DNA of 64,000 nucleotides, taken from NCBI GenBank assembly GCA_036346405.1, contig CM070562.1, forward strand, positions 78,325,482 through 78,389,481, in the 5' to 3' direction. A program made the position numbers and the translations under genes. Of the stretch, positions 1 to 12,303 are shown piece after piece. The stretch comes from Phyllostachys edulis. Lineage: Eukaryota; Streptophyta; Magnoliopsida; Poales; Poaceae. The notes beneath the pieces are model-generated. The model was given only the letters and a program-made list of their open reading frames with translations. It was not told where the DNA came from and did no database searches. Each line of letters begins with the position of its first letter. The stretch's first letter is position 1.

Positions 1-2619
1 TTATCCCGTGGTTGTGTGCCGCCACGATCCAAGATCGGCGGCCCATAATCGACCACGTCGATTTGAGTATTATTAATTCTGGAGAGCTTTATTTTCCAAG
101 CTGAAAAAGGCATTAAACTTTGGAAATTCATATCTTTTTATGTTAATTCATTTTAGATGATTCAGTTGTATTAATTCTGTTATACTCTAAACTTTAATCT
201 AAAAATGTTTAGAAGATTAATATGACTCAGAAAAGCATGAAATTAGATTTTAAACATTCTCAGCTTTATTAATTACAATGAAATTCCTGTTAAATTGAAA
301 AATGCATAACAAATTCAATATAAATCCTTTTAGTTAAACTCAACTTTGTTAATTCTGTTATTACCTATACTTTAATCTAAAAATACTTGTAATCATGTGT
401 TAGTTGCAAAAATGTCCAGAATTAACTTTGACTTTGCATAGGCTTTAATTGTTTACTAGAAAACATTGCAACTTGTAAAATGCATAACTAATTCTCTGTA
501 AATGATTTTTGAGTGAATCCAAGTTTTTGGGTTCCTCTATTAATGAACTTGCTAGGAAAAATAGTTTTGAACATGTTACTGTTTCTAGGAGAAATAATCA
601 TGCATTATAATTTTGTTCAAGTTCTTGTCTTTGAAAAATTGTAGAAGTTGCAATGTAACTCCAAAAGAGTTGAAACCACTTCCATTAGTCTTAGAATGTC
701 ATTACCTATCTACCGTAAAAATTTCATGTCCAGAAGACCCCTAGAAAATATTTTGTGAACAGTAGCCCTTTTTAATTTAAACTGTTATTTTTCTGGCCGA
801 ATTGAGTTGTTTTGGTCATATCTTTTGCATCAAGGATCCAAATTGATTGATTCTTGTTGCTAAATTCATGATAAATCTTTATCTTGCTGCTGTAAAAATT
901 TCAAGTCATTCGGAGAACTTTTGCTGTTGGGTCTTGTTGCTTTTCTTTATTCTTATCGACTCTTTATCGCCTTTTCGTTAGGGTTCGACATTTGTGGTAA
1001 TCCGAGAACGATCCTCCGCAACAAAGTGACCCTCAACAGCCAGGCAAGCAGTTTGACCATGATTCATCCTATATTTGCAAGTCTATTATATTGTTTAAAC
1101 TCTATGTATGCATTGCTACTTTGTTTTAATTATGGTTAGTGAATCCTATAGTTGCACAATCTGTAGGAATGCCATGTCTTTACTACCTTACGCCTAGGTT
1201 ACTTGCTGTGGTTTGAGCTCGTTGGATGAGCTCATATCATAGTAGATGCGACTTAAAATGCTTAGCAATGCTTAGATAACGGTAGAAATGGGCGGTTGTC
1301 GACATTATGTCGATGACCTTGATCACACTAAAATTATTATTCCATTATGTCCATCTTGTGCTTTGTTAATTTGTAAATACAAAATCTGAAAATAAATGTG
1401 TGGATTGGACTTGGGCATATTGGATGGATGGTGTGGTTTTTGGATGTGGTGGTATGCTGAGTCAACAAGGACCGAATTCTTGCGCCATTGATCCAAGCAA
1501 TTATGCGTACTAACCACTTGAGGGCATATGGAACCCCTCTTGACTAAGTACTCTAGGAGGTGTTAATTATGAGCTGCTCGGTTGGTGTGTTTTAAATGAA
1601 AGCGTATATGTATAGTGTGGGAGGGAACATTAGCTTCGGCTAGGTCGTCTAATGTCTCTTTCTCCCCGTGGGTTGTCTTGACTCGTAATTAGCATTATCC
1701 TTTGGAAATGTCTCGTAGGACTTAGCCGTGCGGCACACCTTCGGAAGTGTGCGTAAAGGAAAGGCGATGCGGCGTGTGGAGTGCAGTGGTACACCTGCAG
1801 GGATAAAACTATTGAATAGCCTCGTCTAGGTTATGGACACGCTTGGTTATTTCCCGTAAGAATTAGACTACAACCTTTAATTAAAATTTGACATGGGTGG
1901 TATGAACGGGGAGTTCATGCTATTGTTGTGGTGACTATTGGGTTAGTCACTTCCAGGATTGTTGTGGTCATCTACTTATTGTTATTATCGTTGTCAAACT
2001 TGATGTTTGAATGTTAAAAACAGATTTGACAACTCGCCTTTAAATGTATTACCTTATTACAAATAAATGTTGCTTTATGCTAAATGAGACATACAACCTC
2101 CACTTACATAAAGCTTGCATGTAGCATATGTTATAGGCTGTTATCTTACCGTAAGTCTTGCGGAGTACTTTATGTACTCATCGCGCGTGGTTGTGGCATT
2201 TTGTGGCTATTGTTGCGAGAGGAAGGGGTGAGTTCCAAGAGCCTCACTTTTGTGCTATGTGTTGCGACTTCTTGACGACTAGCTTGGCGGTCGGTCGAGA
2301 TGCCTAGGGGTTAAGGCACCTTGATTGGCTTTGTGTTATAGCCATCTTTATGGCACTTTTGCTTCATTGTTATCTTTTTTTAGAATTGTTGCTATTTGGC
2401 CTAAGGGCCCTCTTTTGTAATAGCTATTCCATATTAACATTAACCACGGTTTGTTGCTTATGTACTATGTGTTGTATGGAATTGATACATTCTTTTGTTG
2501 TGAGGTATGTATCTTGCATGCAGGAAGTATACATCTCTCGAGACCGGTTTCTTTGGTTGATAATACTAGGGTCAATTGGATGACTAAGTATTATGAGCCT
2601 AATAAATCCGGTGCTCTAA
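1..2619 (+). repeat. Element A 5' LTR, 3' portion only
   Basis: Aligns end to end with 9687-12303, the matching part of the 3' LTR. It is AT-rich, with no reading frame I would call a gene. Differences between the copies are mostly 1-3 nt indels at C/G-rich spots, for example CCAGG at 1953-1957 against CGGG near 11640. The conserved LTR box around CTATTGAATAG is at 1809-1819. The exact 3' edge is uncertain by a few bases because the terminal CTCACA is altered here. Confidence 0.88.
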
Positions 2620-2620
2620 A

Positions 2621-2640
2621 AGTTAGTATCGAGCCGTCCC
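2621..2640 (+). promoter_or_regulatory. Element A primer-binding-site-like sequence
   Basis: GTATCGAGCC directly after the LTR resembles the initiator-Met tRNA primer site (GGTATCAGAGCC) with two bases missing. Element D has the same GTATCGAGCC in the equivalent place (47494-47503), which supports a family-specific primer site. The tRNA is not certain. Confidence 0.6.
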
Positions 2641-3382
2641 GACCGTAATAATAAGCAGTGCGTCTTTAGGATATTTTGAAAACCTAATCTCAAAGTGTTA
2701 AATGAGTTTGAAAGCTTAAGTAATTCTCAGATTTTACTCCTCATCTATCTTAGCTTTCTCTTCTCATCTCACTCTAAATTGAGTTTTAAAAGCTGTTTTC
2801 CTCTCTTCCTTGTTAAAAGATAGTGTTATCGATTAATTGGGTTTTGGGAACTAATGAGTTTGGCAAATTGAAGTGTTAGCTGCCCTCTACAAGGTTTTGA
2901 AGTTTCGAAGTTGAAGAATTGGCTTGGAGGCTTGGATGCAAAATCTGGACAGCGATCGCCAATTTCCGGACAGCGAGCTCATAAGTTCTAAATAGGGTAG
3001 AAAATGAGAGGTTAATCCAACTAAAACTTGTGGGAATAAAAGGGTAAGATGTGATACTAGTTAGCTAAGTATCTAACACGTATTTCGCAGAATTAACATT
3101 GCTCCCTACTAGTATTAACCCTTACGTTACAATCTGATTTTTAATCCTCTCGAGCAACTACTCGTTCATTCAATACGGGTTAGTTGTATTGAGAAGTTGA
3201 GCCTTGGTTTTGATACCTTCCTTGCTGTTTTGGAGCCCTTTTAGAAGCTTTTAAAGTCTTTTACTTGCTATTTTTGGCCTTCGTTTAGGGTGATATTCCA
3301 TTCCCCTAGTCGATCGCCTTTTGGCTTTCTTTAAAAAGCTTGTTTTCGAGTCTAGTTGCTAACCAAGGTTTCTTGTAACAGG
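2641..3382 (+). other. Element A leader, non-coding
   Basis: About 740 bases between primer site and gag. It is T-rich with no convincing reading frame. It is much shorter than the leader of the related element D (about 1.8 kb) and lacks D's extra leader ORF. Confidence 0.6.
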
Positions 3383-4476
3383 ATGGCTGGGCCTTTTCGT
3401 AGCGGCCAAGGCGATCGGTGGTCGTCCGGACGAGCTTCCTCCTCCTCCGACCATGGCGAGGTTCTTCTTGATTAGCGCAACCGCGGATGTGAGAGAGTTC
3501 TCTTGGGCGTCATCGCGCATAACCTGCTTGCACTTCCGGAGCTTGGGATCTGGGCGAGGAATGCCCATCGGCCTCGTGGGGGTCTTCTTGAGTTTCTTCG
3601 TACTCGGCCCCTACCTTTCTCGATCGAGGACCCGCTCGTCTGAGCGATTGGCCGTCTGGTGGGCGGAAAGCTTATAGCGATGCGAGCACGAGAAGGCGCT
3701 ATTTGCCGCTTTTGTGGAGGTGCAGCTTTGTCATGGTGGGAGAGCTATCTCGCCATGCAGCCGTGAGACCACCGTCTCTTGGGAGGAGTTCCGTCTTGCC
3801 TTCCGTCGGGCTCACATCCTGCCGGCTTGATGGAGATCAAGAAGCGGGAGTTTCTTGCGCTCAAGCAAGGCGTAGCTTCGATCATGGAGTATGTATCTGA
3901 GTTCAACCATCTAGCTCGTTATGCTCACGAGGATGTGGCCCCTTGATATGGCTAAGCGAGGCCAAGTTGAGCGTGGCTTGTCAGGAGGAGTGAAGGACAA
4001 GCTATCCATTGTCGACTTTCACGATTTCCGGACCTTGGTCGACAAGGCCATCGTTCTTGAGCATGCGGCTCGAGCTTATGGATTCCGTAAGCGCAAGTGG
4101 GAACCTACAAGACTTCGAGCCCGATTCTTCCCGCCTCGCTTGAGACGATCTTGAGGTTCGATCTCGATCCTCGGCGCCCGAGGTCACACCCTGTTCCTCG
4201 TCCTTCATGAGCCGTGCCCGATCACGTCGCTGCCGGTCGTGAGTGGCCCCCGCAATCCGGCGGCCAATGTCACTTGTTTCTTCTGTAGCCAGAAGGGCCA
4301 TTATGCAAATAATTGCCCTAAGAAGACGGGCGAGCCCCTCGTCCTAATGGAGGGCGGGCAAGGAGGTGGATCTTCGCGAGACGGAAGATCGTCCAGCTAC
4401 CAGGCGTGGGTAGTGGTCGCGTCAACGTCATCACCGCGGAGGAGGCTCGGGAGACACCCGGCGTCGTGCTAGGTAC
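3383..4476 (+). pseudogene. gag: Element A gag, frameshifted
   Basis: Gag forms the retrotransposon capsid and nucleocapsid that packages the RNA. The first ATG after the leader is at 3383, but the frame breaks within about 25 codons. Capsid-like text recurs in different frames around 3880-4110 (a stretch reading EFNHLARYA, then LVDKAIVLEHAARAYG). A single CCHC zinc knuckle, CFFCSQKGHYANNCP, lies at about 4275-4319 and matches the knuckle of element D (CFNCNERGHYANKCP). At least three frameshifts are needed to connect these pieces. The identification rests on the knuckle and on the protease following downstream. The frameshifts may be real or technical. Confidence 0.8.
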
Positions 4477-4800
4477 ACTACGTTAACTCTCACCCTGCTC
4501 TTGTCTTGTTTGATTCGGGAGCATCACATTCCTTTGTTTACGAGTCTTTTTCTTTGTTGGAGAGCTTCTTTTCTCTCCATTGTCGGTCCCTTCTCATTAA
4601 GCTCTCCGGATCGGAGTTGAGAGTGAGCTTGAGTGTAAGGATGTCCCCATCGAGATTGAGGAGTGGGATTCTCGTGAATCTTATTCTCCTCAAGTCTGCG
4701 AGTCGGGCGTGATTCTTGGTATGGATTGGTTGTCTCGCCATATGGGACAAATCGATTGCGCCAAGAAGTCCGTCTCTCTTTCTAGTCCGCCGGTGTTAGC
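4477..4800 (+). pseudogene. Element A aspartic protease, frameshifted
   Basis: The retropepsin-like protease processes the gag-pol polyprotein. The active-site motif is visible as LFDSGASHSFV (4506-4535 covers the core DSGASHSFV), with the catalytic Asp in DSG intact. A later part, ILGMDWLSRHMGQIDCAKK at about 4710-4770, is the usual C-terminal part of this protease in chromoviruses and is in another frame, so at least one frameshift lies between. It follows gag with no intergenic gap, as expected for one polyprotein. Confidence 0.82.
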
Positions 4801-4867
4801 GTTTCCTTCTCGCCGAAGTTGCTAGGTCCACATCTCTTAGCCCTCGGCGAAGTCCGTTCTAGATATT

Positions 4868-5715
4868 AATGAAGTCCCAGCAGTTTGTGACTTCATTGAT
4901 GTCTTCCCCAGATCTTCGAGGATGCCACCCGTTCGAGACCTCGAGTTTGTCATTGAGTTGGCTCGGTGCCGCCCCTATCTCAAAGAGGCCTTATCGGATG
5001 CCACCGAGCGAGTTGGTGGAGTTGAAGAAGCGATTAAGTGAGCTGCAGAGAAGGGTTTCATCCGCCTAGCTCATCCTTGGGGTTGTCGGCTATCTTCGTT
5101 AAGAAGAAGGGCGATACTTTACGCATGTCGTTGATTACCGCCCACTTAATGAAGTGACGGTAAAGAACAAGTATCCATTGCCCGCATTGGCGATCTCTTG
5201 ATCAATTAAGCTGGAGCAGAGTTTTCTCCAAGATTGATTTGAGAGTGGGATATCATCGAGTTAAGTATTCGACACGAGGATATTCGAAAACGGCATTCTC
5301 TACTCGCTTCGGCTTGCGAGTACACCGTCATGTCTTCGGCAACCAATGCTCTGCCTTGTTCATGAACCTCATGAATTCGGTATTCATGGAGTATTTGGAT
5401 AAGTTTGTCGTGGTCTTCATCGATGATATTCTTATCTACTCCAAGAACGATGAGGAACACGCCGAGCATCTGAAGCTTGTGTTGAGCAAGGCTGCGTGAG
5501 CACTGTTGTCTGACGAAGTTGACAAGTGTGCATTCGGTTGAAGGAAGTAGCCTTCTTAGGCCATGTTCTTTCAATTTGGGCGTGGCCGTTGATCCTAACA
5601 AGGTCGACGATGTTCTTTCTGAGTCCGCCTACTTGGTCACCGAGGTGCGGAGTTTTCTTGGTTTAGCGGGATACTATAAATCGCTTTATCGAGAACTTCT
5701 CTAAGATCATGGCCG
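4868..5715 (+). pseudogene. Element A reverse transcriptase, frameshifted
   Basis: RT copies the element RNA into DNA. Recognisable pieces, in order: FIDVFP near 4893 just upstream of the fingers; PISKRPYRMPPSELVELKK (4974-5030); then a palm segment in another frame from about 5239 containing FVVVFIDDILIYSKN (about 5404-5448). The FIDD there corresponds to the catalytic YxDD box, and both Asp residues are present. A connection segment EVRSFLGLAGYYKSLY lies at about 5642-5689. At least four frame changes occur over 850 bases while the amino-acid text stays close to chromovirus consensus between breaks, a pattern that fits sequence-level indels better than long decay. Confidence 0.87.
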
Positions 5716-6180
5716 ATGGCGGAGTTGCTCAAAAGGACAAGAAGTTCTTGTGGTGCGATGCTTGCATGCGAGCTTCCAAATTCTCAAGCGTTTGACCACG
5801 CTCCGTCCTCGTTCTTCCCGATATCCATCGAAGTTTCGATATTTATTGCGATGCTTCTCGTCGAGGCCTCGGTTGTGTCCTTATGCAAGAAGGCAAGGTA
5901 GTGGCCTATGCATCAAGGCAATTGAGACCTCATGAGCTTAACTATCCTACCCATGATTTGGAGTTGGCATTGTGATTCATGCACTTAAGATTTGGCGACA
6001 TTACCTAATCGGTGTCGTTGTGAAGTGTATTCGGATCACAAAAGCCTCAAGTATTTGTTCACCCAACTGACTGAACCTCGGGCAAAGGAGGTGGTTGGAG
6101 TTGATCAAGGATTATGATATGGGTATTCACTACCATCGAGCAAGGCTAATGTAGATTCTTGATGCGCTTAGTCGTAAAAG
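5716..6180 (+). pseudogene. Element A RNase H domain, frameshifted
   Basis: RNase H degrades the RNA strand after reverse transcription. Reading across frames, the segment around 5840-5970 gives a CDASRRGLG-like core with the first catalytic Asp, followed by KVVAYASRQLRPHE and then a tether-like DLEL at about 5960. The piece KSLKYLF-like text near 6040 and a terminal DALSRK-like box near 6157-6178 complete the domain. It lies between RT and integrase, as in all Ty3/gypsy elements. Several single-base frame changes are present. Confidence 0.8.
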
Positions 6181-6239
6181 CGCATTGCAATGCCTTGTTT
6201 CACATGGGCGTCGGCCTACCCATACGGAGGATTTCCGGC

Positions 6240-7345
6240 GTCTCAACTTAAGTATAGTTGAGCATGGTTCCTCGCTACCTTGGTTGTGCAACCAACCTTG
6301 GTGGATCGGATCAAGTCCGCTCGGCGATCGGACGATGGTGTGAGCCACATCAAGGAAAAAAGGTCAAACGGGACAGCCAAGTGCTTCTCGAGGGCGAGCA
6401 TGGTGTTGTGAGGTTGAAGCAGCGCCTTGTGGTTCCAAAGGTCATGGAGTTGCGGAATATGATCCTCCATGAAGCCCATGATTCACCTTTATCCATTCAT
6501 CCGGGGCCACAAAGATGTATCAAGATCTCCGCGAGATTTTGGTGGACCGAATGAAGAGGAGATCGCGAGTTCGTTTCGAAAGTCGGCGTATGTCGTCGTG
6601 TCAAGGCCGAACATCGGCGTCAGCGAGGATCGCTTGACCTTTGCCTATTCGGAGTGGAAGTGGGATTCGATCGGGATGGATTTTATCACCGGTCTACCAG
6701 TCGCGAAGAAATGATGCCATTTGGGTCGTCATTGATCGGTTGACTAAAGTGGCTCATTTTCTTCGGTAAAGACCAAGATTCGTCTGCGATCGCCTAGCCG
6801 AGCTCTATGTCTCTAGGATTGTGAGCTTACATGGCGTCGAAGGCGATCGTTTCGATCGTGGCTCCATCTTCACTTCCATTTACGCATAGCACGCAAAAGG
6901 CTATGGGAACCCGTCTTACCTTTAGTACGGCATTTCACCCTCAAGCGATGGTCGGACCGAGAGGGTCAACCAAGTTTTGGAAGACATGCTTCGTGCTTGT
7001 GTCCTTTCTATGGGAAGCATTGGGAGAAATGCTTACCATTAGCGAGATTTTCTTATAACAACGACTTTGGTCGGTCTCGGCATGGCACCTTCGAGGCCTT
7101 ATACGGGAGAGAGTGTAGAACCCGTTGAGCTGGTCGAGACGGTGAGAGACCTCTCTTTGGCGGACTCGATCAATGAGGCGGCGCCAAGTCCGGCTTATTC
7201 GTGGCGTTTGCGCCAGCTCAATCGAGCAAAAGAGCTATGCGGATCGCGGCGTCGTGAGTTGAGCTTTGAGCCCAATGACTTTGTTTACCTCAAAGTCTCT
7301 CCTTTGAAGGGCCATCGGCGTTTGGCGTCAAGGGCAAGTTAGCTC
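6240..7345 (+). pseudogene. Element A integrase, frameshifted
   Basis: Integrase inserts the cDNA into the host genome. A zinc-binding N-terminal part is suggested by HDSPLSIHPG (about 6477-6506). The catalytic core is marked by WDSIGMDFITGLP (6661-6699), holding the first Asp of the DDE triad, and by FHPQAM around 6931-6948, close to where the Glu of the triad should follow; the text there is scrambled by indels. The C-terminal part includes FVYLKVSPLKG (about 7280-7310). The order and spacing fit a chromovirus integrase of about 350-400 residues. Confidence 0.82.
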
Positions 7346-7349
7346 CTCG

Positions 7350-7700
7350 ATATGTCGGTCCCTACCGCGTTATCGAGAAGAAGGAGCTGTTGCCTATAAG
7401 TTGGAGTTGCCATCTGCACTTGAAGGGGTACATGATGTGTTCCATGTGTCCCGGCTTAAGAAGTGCCTCCGTGTTCCAAGCGAGGAAGCTCGTTGGAAAC
7501 TCTCGATGTCAACCCGATCGACCTATCGCGAGCACCTGTTCGCATACTCGATGAGTCGAGCGAAGGACAAGGAATAAGACCATCAAGTTCCTTAAAGTTC
7601 GAGTGGTCGAACCATTACGAGGATGAGGCTACTTGGGAAAGGGAAGATCGTCTGCGTGCGGACTATCCTCTTTCTTCCCGAGTGAGCCAAATCTCGGGGC
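7350..7700 (+). pseudogene. Element A chromodomain-like integrase tail
   Basis: The end of the polyprotein reads FEWSNHYEDEATWEREDRL at about 7600-7655. This WSNH...EATWE pattern is the degenerate chromodomain carried by Tekay/Del chromoviruses, thought to steer integration to marked chromatin. It shows the family's typical core, including the tryptophans. It sits immediately upstream of the polypurine tract and 3' LTR, as expected. The family assignment of element A rests mainly on this tail. Confidence 0.78.
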
Positions 7701-7709
7701 GAGATTTTT

Positions 7710-7725
7710 GTAAGGAGGGAGGTTT
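7710..7725 (+). promoter_or_regulatory. Element A polypurine tract
   Basis: Purine-rich TAAGGAGGGAGGTTT immediately before the TGTAACATCCC of the 3' LTR. This is the usual site for priming second-strand DNA synthesis. Confidence 0.75.
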
Positions 7726-10700
7726 TGTAACATCCCAATTCTGAAAATAAGGGTAAATTAAAACTTTTTAATTATCTTTAGGTTCTTGAACCTTTTCTGT
7801 AATTCTTGTAAAAGAATTATGGGAATAGAAATCAAATCCCCAATTTAAACTCCAATCAAAAACCTCCTGGATAAAAATCTTTTGTCCAACACTTGTAAAT
7901 ATTTTCCTGAGTTCTAAGGAAGCCTTGTGACCCCTCTGAATTTTCTTACAATTTTTAGAAATTGTTTGAATAATTTTAGAGGCAAGTCAAACCAAGTCAA
8001 ATCTGGTCAAACCCTTGTTTCAAACCTTCTGGAATTTCCTAGAAAATTACATTGTTCAAACATCTCTGGAAATTTTATGGGAGGTTAATATGTTAGTCAT
8101 AAAGCTCCTGTAAAAATTTCATAATTTTTGGTGTTGATTTGATACCCCAATTAAATCCCCAAAGTCTGCTGTCCAAAATTCAAAACTCAAATTGGTTTTC
8201 CACTGTTCCACGGCTCGGACCAGTCGGACTCGAGCCACTTGACTTGACTCAACCGCCTAACTGCACTGGGCGACTCGAGGCGCTGGCGCTTTCACTTGTG
8301 GACCGTTGGATTTGATCGAGCGGCCCACGACCACGCACTCTACGCCCGCGCGATCCTTTCTCGGCCATTGGATCAAAATCGGCGGCACCCTGTCGTCGTC
8401 CTCCTCGCGTCTCCCCGCGCTCTCTCTGTTGCGTCATGGCAGAGGGTGGGGCGCAGCGTCAAGTCACCTCCTCGCGATCGTCAGCGGACTCCTGCGTTGC
8501 ATTTAATGCACATCGTGCGGCCGCCTCGGATGTCCTGAGTTTACACGCCCGTCGCCTCGGAGCCTCCCTTGACCCAGAGAACCGAGGACCTCCCGTCTGC
8601 GTTGCTCTCTTCCTCCCTTGCTACTTAAGCACCCGGGTCCTCTCCCTCGGCTTCCTTTAGCTTCTCAGCAACCCTTGAGAGCACCCACAGTCATTGTTCG
8701 GGCTCTAATCACCCTGAGCAGCTTCACCGCCATTGCCGCCGCGGAGCTTCACGGTGAAGACAGTGCTCCAGTGGCGCCCTCTCCTTTCTCTCTGCTCCAG
8801 CTTCTCTCTCTCACCTCTGTGGTGGTTAACCCTCTCCCAATTTTGGGTTTCCCCTGCAGGAGTGAGGTGAATCGGGGATTTTATAGCTCGCGGCCGCAAA
8901 CGCCCCCTTTCGTCTCCACCTCCGGTGAGTGCTCCTCCCTTCGATTCCTTCCTCTGGTAGCATCAGTAGGAGGTGCGGAACCTATCCTGATGACGCGGTC
9001 TCGCTTAATTGGCTCAGGTCGCTCCCTCCGCGTCGTCGTCTCCACTGCCGGCAAGCCTCTCCGCCGCCAGTGCTCCTCCGACCTCCACTGTCCCTCCGCG
9101 ACCTCCAGGTACGCTCCTGGTAGTCTTTGGACCCTCGGGCACCCGCTGGTTTAGTCGCTGCGGAGCTCCCCTTTGCTGTCATCGTTTCCCGTAGCATCGC
9201 CGCCGCTCCTCGCCGTCGCGCCGCCGCTGTGGACCCTCACCGGAGGTGTGAGTGGTCTTTGGCGTGATCATGGTGCTAATGTGCACCGTAGGTGCCCTTA
9301 GCCTGTGCACGAGATGGCGTGCATCGCTGGCTAGCCGCCGGTGAGCGCCTCGGTAGCTTTTGCCGGACGCTCCGTCGTCATTTTCGGTCTGGCGACGTGG
9401 CTCCTTGTGCGCCCTCCATTTCGTGGATGTGCGGCTTAGATCTCACCGCGTTTTGTTCTTTGTCCACTATGGACCGTCCGTTTCGCGATCTGTGGTTGAG
9501 ATTCGCTCGGACATTTGTAGTTCACTGTGTGGGCGTGGTCGTGAGCCGTCCATCTCAAAATCAACGGCCCACGACCACCTCGTCTACGCGCGCGCGGAAT
9601 CCAAACGCGTCGCGTTGGATTCAACGTGGACCGTTGGATCCACGATCGGCGGTCCCGTTCATCGTCCCTCGCGGCGTAGCGTGCGTTATCCCGTGGTTGT
9701 GTGCCGACGATCCAAGATCGGCGGCCCATAATCGCCACGTCGATTTGAGTATTATTAATTCTGGAGAGCTTTATTTTCCAAGCTGAAAAAGGCATTAAAC
9801 TTTGGAAATTCATATCTTTTTATGTTAATTCATTTTAGATGATTCAGTTGTATTAATTCTGTTATACTCTAAACTTTAATCTAAAAATGTTTAGAAGATT
9901 AATATGACTCCAGAAAAGCATGAAATTAGATTTTAAACATTCTCAGCTTTATTAATTACAATGAAATTCCTGTTAAATTGAAAAATGCATAACAAATTCA
10001 ATATAAATCCTTTTTAGTTAAACTCAACTTTGTTAATTCTGTTATTACCTATACTTTAATCTAAAAATACTTGTAATCATGTGTTAGTTGCAAAAATGTC
10101 CAGAATTAACTTTGACTTTGCATAGGCTTTAATTGTTTACTAGAAAACATTGCAACTTGTAAAATGCATAACTAATTCTCTGTAAATGATTTTGAGTGAA
10201 TCCAAGTTTTTGGGTTCCTCTATTAATGAACTTGCTAGGAAAAATAGTTTTGAACATGTTACTGTTTCTAGGAGAAATAATCATGCATTATAATTTTGTT
10301 CAAGTTCTTGTCTTTGAAAAATTGTAGAAGTTGCAATGTAACTCCAAAAGAGTTGAAACCACTTCCATTAGTCTTAGAATGTCATTACCTATCTACCGTA
10401 AAAATTTCATGTCCAGAAGACCCCTAGAAAATATTTTGTGAACAGTAGCCCTTTTTAATTTAAACTGTTATTTTTCTGGCCGAATTGAGTTGTTTTGGTC
10501 ATATCTTTTGCATCAAGGATCCAAATTGATTGATTCTTGTTGCTAAATTCATGATAAATCTTTATCTTGCTGCTGTAAAAATTTCAAGTCATTCGGAGAA
10601 CTTTTGCTGTTGGGTCTTGTTGCTTTTCTTTATTCTTATCGACTCTTTATCGCCTTTTCGTTAGGGTTCGACATTTGTGGTAATCCGAGAACGATCCTCC

Positions 10701-12303
10701 GCAACAAAGTGACCCTCAACAGCCAGGCAAGCAGTTTGACCATGATTCATCCTATATTTGCAAGTCTATTATATTGTTTAAACTCTATGTATGCATTGCT
10801 ACTTTGTTTTAATTATGGTTAGTGAATCCTATAGTTGCACAATCTGTAGGAATGCCATGTCTTTACTACCTTACGCCTAGGTTACTTGCTGTGGTTTGAG
10901 CTCGTTGGATGAGCTCATATCACTTAGTAGATTGCGACTTAAAATGCTTAGCAATGCTTAGATAACGGTAGAAATGGGCGGTTATCGACATTATGTCGAT
11001 GACCTTGATCACACTAAAATTATTATTCCATTATGTCCATCTTGTGCTTTGTTAATTTGTAAATACAAAATCTGAAAATAAATGTGTGGATTGGACTTGG
11101 GCATATTGGATGGATGGTGTGGTTTTTGGATGTGGTGGTATGCCCGAGTCAACAAGGACCGAATTCTTGCGCCATTGATCCAAGCAATTATGCGTACTAA
11201 CCACGCGAGGGCATATGGAACCCCTCTTGACTAAGTACTCTAGGAGGTGTTAATTATGAGCTGCTTTCGGTTGGTGTGTTTTAAATGAAAGCGTATATGT
11301 ATAGTGTGGGAGGGAACATTAGCTTCGGCTAGGTCGTCTAATGTCTCTTTCTCCCGTGGGTTGTCTTGACTCGTAATTAGCATTATCCTTTGGAAATGTC
11401 TCGTAGGACTTAGCCGTGCGGCACACCTTGGAAGTGTGCGTAAAGGAAAGGCGATGCGGCGTGTGGATGCAGTGGTACACCTGCAGGGATAAAACTATTG
11501 AATAGCCTCGCCCTAGGTTATGGACACGCTTGGTTATTTCCGTAAGAATTAGACTACAACCTTTAATTAAAATTTGACATGGGTGGTATGAGCACGGGAG
11601 TTCATGCTATTGTTGTGGTGACTATTGGGTTAGTCACTTCGGGATTGTTGTGGTCATCTACTTATTGTTATTATCGTTGTCAAACTTGATGTTTGAATGT
11701 TAAAACAGATTTGACAACTCGCCTTTAAATGTATTACCTTATTACAAATAAATGTTGCTTTATGCTAAATGAGACATACAACCTCCACTTACATAAAGCT
11801 TGCATGTAGCATATGTTATAGGCTGTTATCTTACGTAAGTCTTGCGGAGTACTTTATGTACTCATCGCGCGTGGTTGTGGCATTTTGTGGCTATTGTTGC
11901 AGAGGAAGGGGTGAGTTCCAAGAGCCTCACTTTTGTGCTATGTGTTGCAGCTTCTTGACGACTAGCTTGGCGGTCGGTCGAGATGCCTAGGGGTTAAGGC
12001 ACCTTGATTGGCTTTGTGTTATAGCCATCTTTATGGCACTTTTGCTTCATTGTTATCTTTTTTAGAATTGTTGCTATTTGGCCTAAGGGCCCTCTTTTGT
12101 AATAGCTATTCCATATTAACATTAACTTCGGTTTGTTGCTTATGTACTATGTGTTGTATGGAATTGATACATTCTTTTGTTGTGAGGTATGTATCTTGCA
12201 TTGCAGGAAGTATACATCTCTCGAGACCGGTTTCTTTGGTTGATAATACTAGGGTCAATTGGATGACTAAGTATTATGAGCCTAATAAATCCGGGTGCTC
12301 ACA
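7726..12303 (+). repeat. Element A 3' LTR, complete, 4.58 kb
   Basis: Begins TGTAACATCCC right after the polypurine tract and ends CTCACA. Positions 9687-12303 match 1-2619. The U3 part (about 8200-9700) is GC-rich with repeated CCGTTGGAT and CACGACC-type words and split palindromes such as TTGGATCCACGATC. The rest is AT-rich. A conserved box with CTATTGAATAG is at 11495-11505. A 72-residue frame at 10604-10822 is also present in the 5' copy, but only because the LTRs are duplicates. The start motif is shared with the LTRs at 33129, 43129 and 61932. Confidence 0.92.

Larger units (their letters stand above)
1..12303 (+). mobile_element. Element A: Tekay/Del-like gypsy chromovirus, 5' end cut by window edge
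   Basis: The first 2.6 kb is repeated almost exactly at 9687-12303, on either side of a gag-pol region in the order gag, protease, RT, RNase H, integrase, chromodomain-like tail. That order defines Ty3/gypsy, and the tail points to the Tekay/Del chromovirus branch. The complete LTR begins TGTAACATCCC and ends CTCACA. By comparison with the 3' LTR, about 1.96 kb of the 5' LTR lies left of the window. The right flank starts TATCC, the expected 5-bp target duplication, but the left copy cannot be seen. The LTR copies are nearly identical outside CG-rich spots, so the insertion looks young. It lies inside Tat element B. Confidence 0.9.

Noticed and set aside
921..1139. 72-residue frame, repeated identically at 10604-10822
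   Set aside because: It is conserved only because the two LTR copies are duplicates. There is no ATG at its start (it begins with TTG), no domain and no homologous frame in LTRs D or I.
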